A DNA stretch of 26,146 nucleotides from Sphaeroforma arctica JP610 (Eukaryota > Opisthokonta > Ichthyosporea > Ichthyophonida), in assembly GCF_001186125.1 (NCBI RefSeq), contig NW_014040525.1, forward strand, positions 14,468 to 40,613, in the 5' to 3' direction. Under the pieces are notes generated by a model. The model saw only the letters and a list, made by a program, of their open reading frames with translations, was not told where the DNA came from and ran no database searches. The position numbers were made by a program, and so were the translations under genes. This document shows, piece after piece, positions 8,201 through 14,720 of the stretch; within the stretch, counting starts at the first letter, position 1; each line of letters opens with the position of its first letter.

Positions 8201-9801
8201 CTTGTAAGCCGTGAAGTATATGGCTTAGCGTTGTGCGATAGTTAGCAATTAGTTTCTAAGTTGCGAGTGCACGGGTCCATTGCGGCTTGGCTTTTGCCTT
8301 TTACCTTGCTTGCCATTGAAACGTTGTGCTAGTAGATGATATAGACACTGCATCGCTCCTCGGTTCGGAATTCTGGTTTCCATGGTGTCCATTGTTCACA
8401 TTCGCTCTCGCTTTTGGTTCCGTTGCACTGGCATCGAGGATCGTTGTCATGGTGTATTTGACATGAGACGGACGCCTACGGTGTCAAATATCTCCTGATC
8501 ACATATACAATACGACAGTTCTACGCACGCGTTGAATGGAATATGATTTTTGAAAATTCGGATGTGCATCTACTTTCTTACGAGATTCTATGTGAAATCA
8601 TAGTACCTCCGCTATCGATCACCATCCTAAGCGTTGTCTGTTCTGAACTACTCCACCCGGCAATATGTAGTGTCAAAGGCAAGGGAAAACAATCTGGCTG
8701 GTTCCCAGCGTCGTATACAATGCTGATGGGCAAAGGTAACGACCGAGCGTCAAAGGCTCAGTCCGTGGTAGAGCCTGCAGAGAAGTTCGCCACCGTCATG
8801 TACGACTTTGAAGGTGAGTGGTGTGGACGCGATGCACGACTATCTGTCCTCTAGGTCGATCCTTTGTCATATAGTAGTTTCAAAGGAATTTCGCCCGTCA
8901 TGAATTGTGGTTCGAACAAAACCCGCTTGAGAATGATGTTGACCTTTATTTATTTATTTGAAGTGTTACTGAATTGAGTCAGGTTCAGTTAAATTCCATA
9001 CACTAGCAATTGGGTAAGTTATTCGCTCATGGAAATCAGGTCAGTAAATCTCTACGAGACCGATTAAACCCCATCCTTTCAACGAGGAATGTTAGGTTCG
9101 GTATGCATCACATACTCATTTTTCTACATAAAATGGCATATAAACTCTTACTTGCTTGCATTCTTCGTGGGTGCGCTTCTGTAGTACATTCTAAATCGGA
9201 GTGTAACTCAATTATATCTCCAATGCTAATGCAGGTGGTGAGGAGGAGTCTCTACCGGTATCGGCAGGTGACAAAATCAAGATTTTGGAGCAACCTGAAG
9301 GCGAGTGGTGGCAAGGAGAGCTTAATGGCAAGGTATGTTTGTCGCACATTGGCACAATGATCTTTCGATAACGCTTCTGCATATTTCCGTGGGTGCATAT
9401 GTTGTAGAATTTAAAATCAAGTCTCCGTTCGCGAATAATTTACAGTATCCTTATATACAATGGTGTAGTGGAGTTGTGGAGATAAGGACATATTCACACT
9501 TAATAAGTGTACGTAGGTCCCAAGTGTAAAATCATGTGACTGTTTGCTCCCGTGTGCTCATTATTTGAGTGTTTCGCAGTGAGTTCTCATTCACACCACA
9601 GGAAATTTTACATTTTGCATCAAGCATTAATTTTCAACTTCTAAGGAATATTTTGAGATTGGTACTACGCTTTTATGATTGAGAATTGAACCCGATTGTC
9701 TGACATACATTGCATTTCAATCACAAATGTAACTTCAATTGTCCCTCGTACTCCATCAGATTGGATGGGTGCCTGCCGCATTTGTGGAGATGATTCAGTG
9801 A
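480..9801 (+). CDS. ITSN: Intersectin-like endocytic scaffold, C-terminal part, 14 exons
   Basis: Exons: 480-602, 1765-1905, 2393-2507, 2630-2771, 3367-3454, 3750-3987, 4943-5156, 5823-5988, 6339-6393, 7366-7492, 8004-8124, 8671-8813, 9235-9332, 9760-9801. All 13 introns are GT-AG and the phases fit across every junction, giving about 603 codons to the TGA. The order is coiled coil, Tyr/Asp-rich disorder, then five SH3 domains, each with the ALYDY-like strand, the acidic RT loop, WW or W, and the G-x-[FV]-P motif before the final YV/FV. Known intersectins are clathrin-endocytosis scaffolds whose SH3 domains bind dynamin, synaptojanin and N-WASP; their short form ends after SH3E, as here. The EH domains expected at the N terminus lie outside the window, so the name rests on the coiled coil plus the five-SH3 order. 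Tks5-type proteins also have five SH3 domains but lack this coiled coil. Confidence 0.75.
585..1010 (+). repeat. Four-copy 103-114 bp tandem repeat spanning an exon end
   Basis: The landmark CCGGTATGG at 600 recurs as CCGGTATGC at 711, CCGATATGG at 814 and CCGGTACGG at 928. Each is followed by GAAG and a G-rich tail, then by TTTCGAATGA in the first three units. Unit length is 111, 103 and 114 bp. The first unit contains the last bases of the coiled-coil exon and its splice donor, so the later copies carry donor-like sites inside intron 1. Confidence 0.85.
1011..1764 (+). other. Rest of intron 1 with AT/GT simple repeats
   Basis: From 1321 to about 1570 the sequence is almost pure AT with short TG runs (1472-1492). 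No exon with a compatible phase and splice signals was found between 1011 and 1764, although a short one cannot be excluded. The acceptor at 1763-1764 (GCGCCAG) is preceded by a weak pyrimidine tract. Confidence 0.6.
1765..2507 (+). CDS. ITSN: Two exons coding a Tyr/Asp/Asn-rich disordered linker
   Basis: Exon 2 (1765-1905) and exon 3 (2393-2507) give about 85 residues between the coiled coil and SH3A. The composition is dominated by D, Y, N, S, R and G, with repeats of the type DYDDDDYGRD, DSYDRDDYDN and YRDDTYDNNY. No folded domain is apparent. Phases agree: AG from exon 2 plus C from exon 3 makes a serine codon. Regularly spaced tyrosines in an acidic, polar context resemble low-complexity sequences that self-associate or are tyrosine-phosphorylated; this is inference. 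Intron 2 (1906-2392) contains a G run at 2013-2021 and nothing else recognised. Confidence 0.7.
2630..3454 (+). CDS. ITSN: SH3A domain, split over two exons
   Basis: Exon 4 (2630-2771) reads EVLAAFDYAGEKSDDLSFF followed by EGDTITV, the first half of an SH3 fold. Exon 5 (3367-3454) supplies DGWWYG and GWFPSTYVEAS, the second half with the binding-site Trp and the FP-x-x-YV signature. The intron (2772-3366) falls in phase 1 just before the n-Src loop/Trp. About 15 residues precede the fold and nine follow it. In known intersectins SH3A is a main dynamin and SOS binder. The intron shows no further feature beyond TG-rich stretches. Confidence 0.85.
3455..3749 (+). other. Intron 5 with GT run and 16-bp palindrome
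   Basis: A (GT)n stretch lies at about 3533-3557. CGTATGTGCACATACG at 3615-3630 is a perfect 16-bp palindrome. A CA-rich segment (ATACACACCACCA) lies close to the acceptor at 3748-3749. Confidence 0.7.
3750..3987 (+). CDS. ITSN: SH3B domain, single exon
   Basis: This exon holds an acidic leader (PEESDQESDD) and one whole SH3 domain: AIHYALYNYDGEEESDLAF, GGDAITV, EDGWWKGEL, GRVGYFPSNHV. It starts with the single base completing a serine codon and ends in phase 0 before GTAAGT. It is the only SH3 of the five not cut by an intron. All consensus residues are present, so the fold should be functional. A worn copy of its second half lies about 226 bp downstream in the next intron. Confidence 0.88.
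3988..4942 (+). other. Intron 6: GT-rich 5' part, CA-rich 3' part
   Basis: The first 90 bases contain GTGTGTGTG runs (3991-4002 and 4031-4052). The last 260 bases (about 4685-4942) are rich in CACA, ACACAC and CTCACAC runs and end CATGCACACACAG at 4942. The two ends are broadly complementary in sense. A decayed exon copy lies at 4111-4225. The long frame crossing 4628-5452 is mostly intron low complexity; only 4943-5156 within it is exon. Confidence 0.75.
4111..4225 (+). pseudogene. Decayed duplicate of the SH3B exon 3' half
   Basis: From TTTAGGGCGACGATGCTATG to GGGTACTTTACG and CGTGGTAAGAA, the sequence tracks the SH3B exon from its GGCGACGCTATC segment through GGGTACTTCCC to CACGTGGTAAG, including the splice donor, at an offset near 226 bp. 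The frame no longer reads as an SH3 domain. It is best explained as an old tandem duplication of exon plus donor, now part of the intron. Confidence 0.7.
4943..5156 (+). CDS. ITSN: Acidic proline-rich linker exon between SH3B and SH3C
   Basis: About 71 residues starting DPLPMSPEDVDALQ, followed by APPPMPD, DNIYDDMPAPPPPMD, an ESESEPEPEPEPEPE repeat and RIPTPPPA. No folded domain is seen. Proline clusters could be SH3 ligands in cis or in trans, and the EP run is expected to be extended and acidic. The start is set by the phase 0 acceptor CACACAG at 4942 and the end by GCAG|GTATGA in phase 1. GC-rich exon sequence contrasts sharply with the CA- and GTAT-rich introns on either side. Confidence 0.75.
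5157..5822 (+). repeat. Intron 7 with long GTAT/GTGT repeat block
   Basis: From the donor to about 5455 the intron is almost pure GTAT, TATA and GTGT units. The distal part (5660-5760) is richer in ACAT and CATAC words such as CACATACAATACATTACAT. Nothing coding is supported. The acceptor region ends TTTCTATTTCAAGCAG, giving two AGs three bases apart. Confidence 0.8.
5823..6393 (+). CDS. ITSN: SH3C domain, split over two exons
   Basis: Exon 8 (5823-5988) gives ESPPPQRKES, then AEWVRAMHPYVGTNHDELTF and QPGDVFSVSQKDSEG. Exon 9 (6339-6393) adds WWEGTLNGKTGWFPQAYV in 18 codons. The intron interrupts the glycine codon just before the WW pair (phase 2). The acceptor of exon 8 is AAGCAG, so splicing at 5822 or 5825 gives proteins differing by one alanine. 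All SH3 consensus residues are present. The 350-bp intron contains a strong hairpin and a decayed copy of exon 8. Confidence 0.85.
6128..6171 (+). other. Strong inverted repeat inside the SH3C intron
   Basis: CCAGGTGC at 6128-6135 plus ACGTAT at 6136-6141 pair with ATACGT at 6156-6161 and GCACCTGG at 6164-6171. This gives 14 base pairs with a two-base bulge and a 14-base loop. It lies just upstream of the decayed exon copy. Confidence 0.8.
6195..6305 (+). pseudogene. Decayed duplicate of the SH3C first exon
   Basis: CACCCCGTACGTGGGAACC at about 6212 matches the exon 8 segment CACCCGTACGTGGGAACT. The later words ATTCAGTG and CCAAAGGATGA correspond to GTTCAGTG and CAAAAGGACTC of the exon. Spacing is kept approximately. 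The frame does not continue as SH3. It looks like an old exon duplication left in the intron that follows the parent exon. Confidence 0.6.
6394..7365 (+). other. Intron 9, nothing recognised
   Basis: About 970 bp of moderately AT-rich sequence. Short open frames at 6619-6888 and 6765-6992 show no family resemblance and overlap each other. The acceptor is TTTCTATCCCTACAG with a good pyrimidine tract. Confidence 0.6.
7366..7492 (+). CDS. ITSN: Linker exon between SH3C and SH3D with an NPF motif
   Basis: About 42 residues: EPAGNGPSTPTAQE, an alanine-rich part, then TSNPFGAQEE and TPRPQKP. The Asn-Pro-Phe triplet is the classical ligand of EH domains, which known intersectins carry at their N terminus. 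An NPF inside the same protein would allow intramolecular or dimeric contacts; this is inference, since the EH part is outside the window. Phase 0 start, phase 1 end before GTAAGTG. Confidence 0.8.
7493..8003 (+). other. Intron 10, nothing recognised
   Basis: About 510 bp with a short GTGTGTGTGTG run near 7583-7597 and no supported coding segment. The open frame 7583-7945 lies wholly in the intron and has no recognisable domain. Confidence 0.6.
8004..8813 (+). CDS. ITSN: SH3D domain and the start of SH3E, two exons
   Basis: Exon 11 (8004-8124) reads IAKVLEDYKAEDEGQLSL, KKGALVSV, SGWWEGTIR. Exon 12 (8671-8813) completes SH3D with GKGKQSGWFPASYTMLM, adds a 24-residue linker, and begins SH3E with EKFATVMYDFE. 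Phases 2 and 1 match the neighbours. SH3D has a longer, lysine-rich distal loop (KGKGK) than the other four. The 546-bp intron 11 shows no extra feature. The 421-bp intron after exon 12 is also plain. Confidence 0.85.
9235..9801 (+). CDS. ITSN: SH3E domain and stop codon, last two exons
   Basis: Exon 13 (9235-9332) reads GGEEESLPVSAGDKIKIL, then EGEWWQGELNGK. Exon 14 (9760-9801) is only 42 bases and gives IGWVPAAFVEMIQ and TGA. SH3E thus spans three exons. The last signature is WVPAAFV rather than WFP-x-x-YV, a conservative variation common in terminal SH3 domains. No DH, PH or C2 coding exons follow, so this is the short intersectin architecture unless an alternative exon lies elsewhere. Confidence 0.85.
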
Positions 9802-9891
9802 ATTGGCCGGTGAGAATATTAAGCCCAACACTTCCTTAGGGTCCTGGTTTTTCACCATAACTATTCAGAAGGTGGTCGGAGCCAAGTATAC

Positions 9892-9913
9892 AATAAAAAA
9901 TATGATGAATAAA
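9892..9913 (+). terminator. Candidate polyadenylation signals
   Basis: AATAAA occurs at 9892-9897 and again at 9908-9913, about 90 and 110 bases after the stop codon of the SH3 gene. This is the usual distance for a short 3' UTR. Confidence 0.55.
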
Positions 9914-10292
9914 ACATTATAAACCAATACGCTTGAAATCTGAAATAGTTCAACCATTTTATCATCTATAAGAGGATGCGAATATTCGCTATACGAGCCA
10001 TAACTAGGCTAACGTCAATATGGCAAAAAAAAACCCCCCCCCGATTGAGATCTTTATACTGTAAGGTATACGCCCGCCAAAATTTAAAAAACTGGCCCTG
10101 AAAACTCCTTACCGGCCCTGAAAACTCCTTACCGGCCAGCAAGCGCCAAAGACAATATGCTGTTGGCATGTTTTCAGATGCATTTGCAAAAAAAAAAATT
10201 ATGTTGATCACACTTACTATCTCTGTCTTTATCGCACGACACAACAAGCAGCTTCTCATTTACCATAACATTCGTAATATTGTCAGGGTTAG
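9914..10292. other. Intergenic, with A/C block and a 20-bp duplication
   Basis: A run of nine A followed by nine C is at 10024-10041. CCTGAAAACTCCTTACCGGC-type units are repeated in tandem at about 10092-10137. A further A-run is at 10189-10198. Overlapping frames on both strands here are not convincing. Confidence 0.6.
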
Positions 10293-10502
10293 CTACCAAC
10301 GCAACGAAAGTACTTTAGATTCCGATTCTACTTCAGGTTGGACATCAGCACTTGATTCTTCCACGGGTGTCGGTAGTGATAAAACAGGGACACATCCTGT
10401 ACGTGGACGCTTTCCTTTCTTGAATCGATGGAGCGGGATGCCCTCCTCTCGCTTCACTAAAGCGCACTCTCTAACACAACAGTGGCCCCCCGAGCCCTTC
10501 AT
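10293..10502 (-). CDS. Short reading frame with weak THAP-like zinc-finger pattern
   Basis: The minus-strand frame starts MKGSGGHCCVRECALVKREE and continues GIPLHRFKKGKRPR. A Cys-x3-4-Cys pair followed by a short basic spacer and a hydrophobic-HRF motif is the start of many THAP domains, where C-x2-4-C and the FHRFP strand are typical. The later C and H ligands of a THAP domain are not visible, and the frame ends after 69 codons. It may be an exon, a transposase remnant or chance. Confidence 0.25.
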   Translation of the reverse strand: MKGSGGHCCVRECALVKREEGIPLHRFKKGKRPRTGCVPVLSLPTPVEESSADVQPEVESESKVLSLRW

Positions 10503-11079
10503 CTAACCTATCACTAAGGTTGCTTTGGAATTCCACAAGTAGATACTGCAACGACTGCAACCAATTCATCAACCTCACCTACACTAACCTAACACACGCA
10601 CCAGATCATACAGTATAGTAATATACATACATATTATACGAACCAATATGAAGCCAAATTGAAGCCAGCATGAAGCCAAATTGAAGCCAGCGTGAAGCCA
10701 TCTTGAAGCTATTTTGAAGCCATCTTGAAGCTATTTTGAAGCCATCTTGAAGCTATTTTGAAGCCATCTTGAAGCCATCTTGAAGCTAAAATAAAATAGA
10801 TTTTCAAATAATTTCATAATTTTCAATTTGAAGCCAATACGAAGCCAATTGTTTTTATTTACTCCGGAATTGTCCATGGTGAAGCCACGTTGAATCGAAC
10901 GGTTGCAATCGCCAATAGCTCCCCACATAGACATCGGACTACCTACTTAAAGGTACCGACGTGCTCATATTGACACACACTTTCGATTGGTACTGCATAT
11001 GTCCGTGTCCAATCAAATGTCGACTTAGTCACTATATTTGTCCCGTACGATTGGTAACAGGATTTTCACAAAAGTGGCT
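10503..11079. other. Non-coding stretch with period-11 minisatellite
   Basis: From about 10645 to 10787 the sequence is built from 11-base units of the types TTGAAGCCATC, TTGAAGCTATT and TTGAAGCCAAA, often alternating to a 22-base period, with stray units near 10830-10900. The rest shows no gene. The minus-strand open frame at 10731-10934 is a by-product of the repeat. Confidence 0.75.
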
Positions 11080-11368
11080 CTTAAGTTGAACTTGGAGTTA
11101 CTTTATTAGTAATTGCGATTGGAGCATTGTTTCGAAGCATGAAAGGATAAGGGAATGAAATATCATGCGTCCAATGAAATGAAATGAAATATCATGCGTC
11201 CAATGAAATGAAATGAAATCTGATCTTAGTTTCTGACACCAAATAAATCTAGATAAATACCCTAATCTTTAGACCAGTACCGAGGGCTGAAGCTAAACTT
11301 AAATTACATTGTGCGAATTTACTCCTAAATCGTATTTTCTTTTTAAGTTTACTTATTGGTATCGATAG
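11080..11368 (+). repeat. Left LTR-like repeat, first part
   Basis: It begins CTTAAGTTGAACTTGGAGTT and ends TTATTGGTATCGATAG. It matches 20308-20622 over most of its length, with shared words such as AATTGCGATTGG, CCAAATAAATCTAG, CTTAAATTACATTGTG and TATTGGTATCGATAG. The remainder of the unit (CAGCCTGGTTAGT) resumes at 11915. The left copy also has an internal duplication of about 30 bp around 11158-11217. Confidence 0.7.
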
Positions 11369-11401
11369 GGATGATATTATTTATTTCAAGAGAGTTAAGT
11401 T

Positions 11402-11848
11402 TCAAGTAGAGTTGGCATGAGGGTTCAGTAGAGCATCCATGCTGCGGGCAAGAATTTTTGGCCGAGCCTCCCGCTTGGTACAGAGATAGTGGATTAAAGC
11501 TGCTTTCGTAGCTCCGGGATGATGTTGGGAGCGGGTGTCGATGTTTTTATCTAATTGCCATTCCCACGTAAGTGTTGCATGTCGTTTCACCTGGGCGACA
11601 GCGTCGCTAGAAACACAAAGGCGGACGAAACTGGTGAATCTCCCGCGGCGATTTGGTTGAGAAACCGATTTGGACGGGAAATACCAAAGAAAGTGATGGC
11701 AATTGGGGAGCGGTTGGGCGTGCCGGTAATTTTCAGATACTGATTGGGATGGGGACTCGCCGTTAGAGAAAATTGCCCAGAAGAAGAGCCATACCGGAGT
11801 TATGTCATCCATTTCGTGGAGAGTTTTGTCCGGCATAGCGCGGCCCAT
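11402..11848 (-). CDS. Uninterrupted unassigned reading frame inside the left repeat
   Basis: A minus-strand frame of 148 codons from ATG at 11848, open further upstream to about 11943 without another ATG. It reads MGRAMPDKTLHEMDD near the start, with CHHFLWYFPSKS in the middle and a basic C-terminal part (CTKREARPKI). I do not recognise it. It occupies most of a 546-bp block absent from the right-hand repeat copy. It could be a captured or inserted small gene, an exon, or a chance open frame; the open length in a decayed area is the only argument for coding. Confidence 0.3.
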   Translation of the reverse strand: MGRAMPDKTLHEMDDITPVWLFFWAIFSNGESPSQSVSENYRHAQPLPNCHHFLWYFPSKSVSQPNRRGRFTSFVRLCVSSDAVAQVKRHATLTWEWQLDKNIDTRSQHHPGATKAALIHYLCTKREARPKILARSMDALLNPHANST

Positions 11849-11969
11849 CACTTTCGTCAAAAGCTCTGAGGGTGCTGGCGGCTGCAGGATGGGCTGAGAA
11901 GCTGGTGGGGTCGTCAGCCTGGTTAGTTTGGCTTTTACATAATTTTAAGTTTATATCGCTATCGACATC

Positions 11970-12563
11970 ATGACGAAGCGTAGAGGAAAAGCGAAGGCAT
12001 CCAAGAATTCGCCTAAGAAGACGAGCATTAAGCACACCTTGACCCCTGACTCTTTCGCAGACGATGCGGTCGACACTTTGATGGAAGCGGCTCCACCCCC
12101 CGAAGTGATCGAAGACACGATGGTCGGTAGACCGAAGTCCAAGAAGTCCAATAAGTCTAAGGACGAGACCGGTGATATGAGCACCAAGAAGTCCAAGAAG
12201 AAGAAGGATGAGAAAAGCACCAAGAAGGACTGATCGAAAGAGACGAAACAGCCGGAACCGGAAAATCCAACACCAGCCTTGGTATCAGAATCGGAACCGG
12301 ACTTGGATTCGGAAGGTGAAAATTCGGAAGAATTCGACACCGACGATTACTTTCAGAAGTAACGTAAGTTGGCAGCCGCTTTCGAGAATTACAAGGAGCA
12401 GAAGAAGACCAACAAGAAAAAATTCACTGTGGAAGAGAAATCGGAAAGCTCTAGTGGAGACGAGAGTCAATCATCACTAGAGTTTGAGGAGCCAGATTCT
12501 TCGGGACCCGACTACCAGCCTCCTTCTACCAAGCGTCAAGACTGCGACAGCAATGACTGTTAG
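11970..12563 (+). mobile_element. Lysine- and acid-rich first coding segment of the retroelement
   Basis: The segment begins MTKRRGKAKASKNSPKK about 30 bases after the left repeat ends. It is extremely rich in Lys, Ser, Glu and Asp, with KKSKKKKDEK-like runs and a later acidic part (SESEPDLDSEGENSEEF). It may be the N-terminal region of a gag-type protein or a separate accessory protein. No folded domain is recognised. Broken. Confidence 0.45.
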
Positions 12564-13012
12564 CGTGCGGTGTGGGGGACTAATAGTAAAGTGTAAATGT
12601 ATCTAAAGTATGGTGCATTCGAATGAATTTATTTATGATCTCACCCTCAGTTATATACTGATGGTGTTTGTACTAGTGTTCAACCACTTGGGTTGGCCAG
12701 GGTAAAAACTCCTATGATCAGTATGAGAAACCTTATGCAGAACACTTTAGCACTCGGATATATTTTCTAGAAATAAATATATCATATTCCCTGTTACTAT
12801 ACTCAGTCTCGGACCTCGGCTCTCGGCTAGCCAGTGGCCCGTATTCTATAAATAGAATATCTAAGAAGAAGTCTCAAATTACTCTTACGTTCTCTCGGGC
12901 TGACCCACCTATGCTTATATTAATTTAAGAACAAGTCCCAAATTACTCTCGGGCTGACGACGTAAAACGTTATTAACGTATATAGAAATACGTCTACTGC
13001 TGTAGTCTCTCA
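12564..13012 (+). promoter_or_regulatory. Non-coding gap with TATA-like element
   Basis: TATAAATAG at about 12847-12855 sits inside the inverted repeat ATTCTAT-AA-ATAGAAT (12843-12858). Two related words, CTCAAATTACTCT and CCCAAATTACTCTCGGG, flank it downstream at about 12873 and 12937. The next ATG (MTKRNKKPKDDGDD) is at 13013. This could be an internal promoter or a leader; there is no direct evidence. Confidence 0.3.
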
Positions 13013-13800
13013 ATGACTAAGCGGAATAAGAAGCCGAAAGACGATGGTGACGACGGGGATGATCAGTGACTGCATGGTATAGGGGAGACGGACACTCTGA
13101 TTGACGAGACTTCGGAGAGTTACAGGAAGATTGCTGATTTTCACTGCTCGAATGTTCCATGCAGAAGAGGAGGCAACGCTAGCAATGGATTAAGGGAAGA
13201 TATAGCAAGTCGGTTTGCGAATGACAATGGCAAGGCACTTTCAATCCAAGATCGATACGGAGCTACGCATGTCAAGGACATAGGTAAGTTACCCACTACG
13301 TATCGTCCAGATCGAAAAGACCGTAAGGACCCTATCGATAATAGTAATTTAGCGTTATTGTCGAGATCTTTGAAAGGAATTTGGTCAAATTCAAGGACAT
13401 AGGTAAGTTACCCACTACGTATCGTCCAGATCGAAAAGACCTTAAGGACCCTATCGATAAGAGTAACTTAGCGTTATTGTCGAGATCTTTGAAGGAATTT
13501 GGTCAGATCATGCTTACTGCAAACTTACGTCAGAACCGATGGTTCGAAGCTGCGCAACAGAGTTTTAAGCCATCATCTTATAAGTATAGTAATTTGGAGA
13601 AGGCCAAAGCTGCTGTAACAAAGCTGAAGACGTGAAAGGAGCAGAGCGAGATGATAGTCCATCTGTTTTCAACAGACCCCCGCCCGGAACTGTTGGTATT
13701 CATCATGGTACCACCGGACGAAGGAACACCAGTATCCCATTACCTCTGGGAATTGGACATGTAAGATTCGGTCTAATAAAGGCGATGCCAATGCCTTAGA
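13013..13800 (+). mobile_element. Gag-like coding segment of the retroelement
   Basis: Coding-like sequence that starts MTKRNKKPKDDGDD, includes KLPTTYRPDRKD and FGQIMLTANLRQNRWFEAAQ, and later a Gly/Pro/Arg-rich stretch with HHGTTGRRNTSIPLPLG. Position ahead of the protease and overall character suggest gag, but no capsid signature can be named with certainty. Broken. Confidence 0.4.
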
Positions 13801-14400
13801 ATAAATAAACGCGTAGATAAATTCTATATCGTGTAAATATCGATATAAATAAACGAAATGAGACGTTTAATAAAGTTAGGTTTGCCTCGTGAAAACAGCA
13901 ATACTCTGAGGGATTGTGAGGCTGAGACATTGCCTATATATAATCCTCTCAGTACTGTTTCCGCCGAAGGGTTTTTATTTAGTGTTTCGTTGTCGCTCTA
14001 TTCTGGGGGCGAATCCGAGAGACTCATAAAATCCTATCTTTAGAAAAAAGAAATAAAAATAAAAATACTCTTGACGTCTTTAGTTATTGTCTTAACCAAT
14101 AACTTGCCACTATCAAGAATTACCGACTTGGCCTTCATCAGACTGGCACATCTGGTTGGCTTATCGGAGGATCAACTAGGTAACGTTAATAGTCCCTAGA
14201 AACCTATATTCGGTTGAGCCATCTCGCTACCGAAGTATTCAGATATAAATAAAATTGGAAAGTAAATAAAGCTCTATTAATAGAACTAGGCCAACTCTTT
14301 TATGTTTGGTATTTTACTGAGGCCTTTTAATGGCCTCATCCAAATATCTGATATGTTAAATGGAAAAGGTTTAATTAATAAAACCATTAAAACCCATTTT
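13801..14400 (+). other. AT-rich non-coding stretch with hairpins before the 38-bp array
   Basis: No supported gene. TGAGGCC at 14318-14324 pairs with GGCCTCA at 14332-14338 around a seven-base loop. GGTTT...AAACC near 14369-14386 is a second small inverted repeat. These immediately precede the eight-unit array. TATATATAATCC near 13933 is TATA-like. Confidence 0.5.
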
Positions 14401-14704
14401 AGGAAATTTAAGTTCCTCGTGCTATTAAGAGCACATTTAGGAAACTTAAGTTCCTCGTACTATTAAGAGTACATTTAGGAAACTTAAGTTCCTCTTGCTA
14501 TTAAGAGCACATTTAGGAGACTTAAGTTCCTCGTACTATTAAGAGTACATTTAGGAGACTTAAGTTCCTAGTACTATTAAGAGTACATTTAGGAAACTTA
14601 AGTTCCTCTTGCTATTAAGAGCACATTTAAGAGACTTAAGTTCCTCGTACTATTAAGAGTACATTTAGGAAACTTAAGTTCCTCGTACTATTAAGAGTAC
14701 GTTT
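14401..14704. repeat. Eight exact-length 38-bp tandem hairpin units
   Basis: Units start at 14401, 14439, 14477, 14515, 14553, 14591, 14629 and 14667, each exactly 38 bp. Each has a near-palindrome centred on CTTAAG (AGGAAACTTAAGTTCCT) and a stem-loop GTACT-ATTAAG-AGTAC. Units 1, 3 and 6 carry G in the left arm and C in the right arm at the third stem pair; the other five carry A and T there, so pairing is kept. The array lies inside the retroelement between gag-like and Cys/His-rich segments. Confidence 0.95.
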
Positions 14705-14720
14705 ATACATAAAGTCTAAT

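Noticed and set aside
8543-8854. ORF with upstream ATG at the SH3D second exon
   Set aside because: The ATG-proximal part is intron; the coding part starts at the acceptor at 8671 as judged from phase and SH3 continuity.
9010-9529. Frames across the SH3E exon region
   Set aside because: They use a different frame from the spliced SH3E reading and consist mostly of intron.
11940-11970. Primer-binding site next to the left repeat
   Set aside because: No stretch here resembles the complement of a tRNA 3' end (TGG at its start).
14401-14704. CRISPR-like array
   Set aside because: Units are contiguous 38-bp tandem repeats without unique spacers, in a eukaryotic context.
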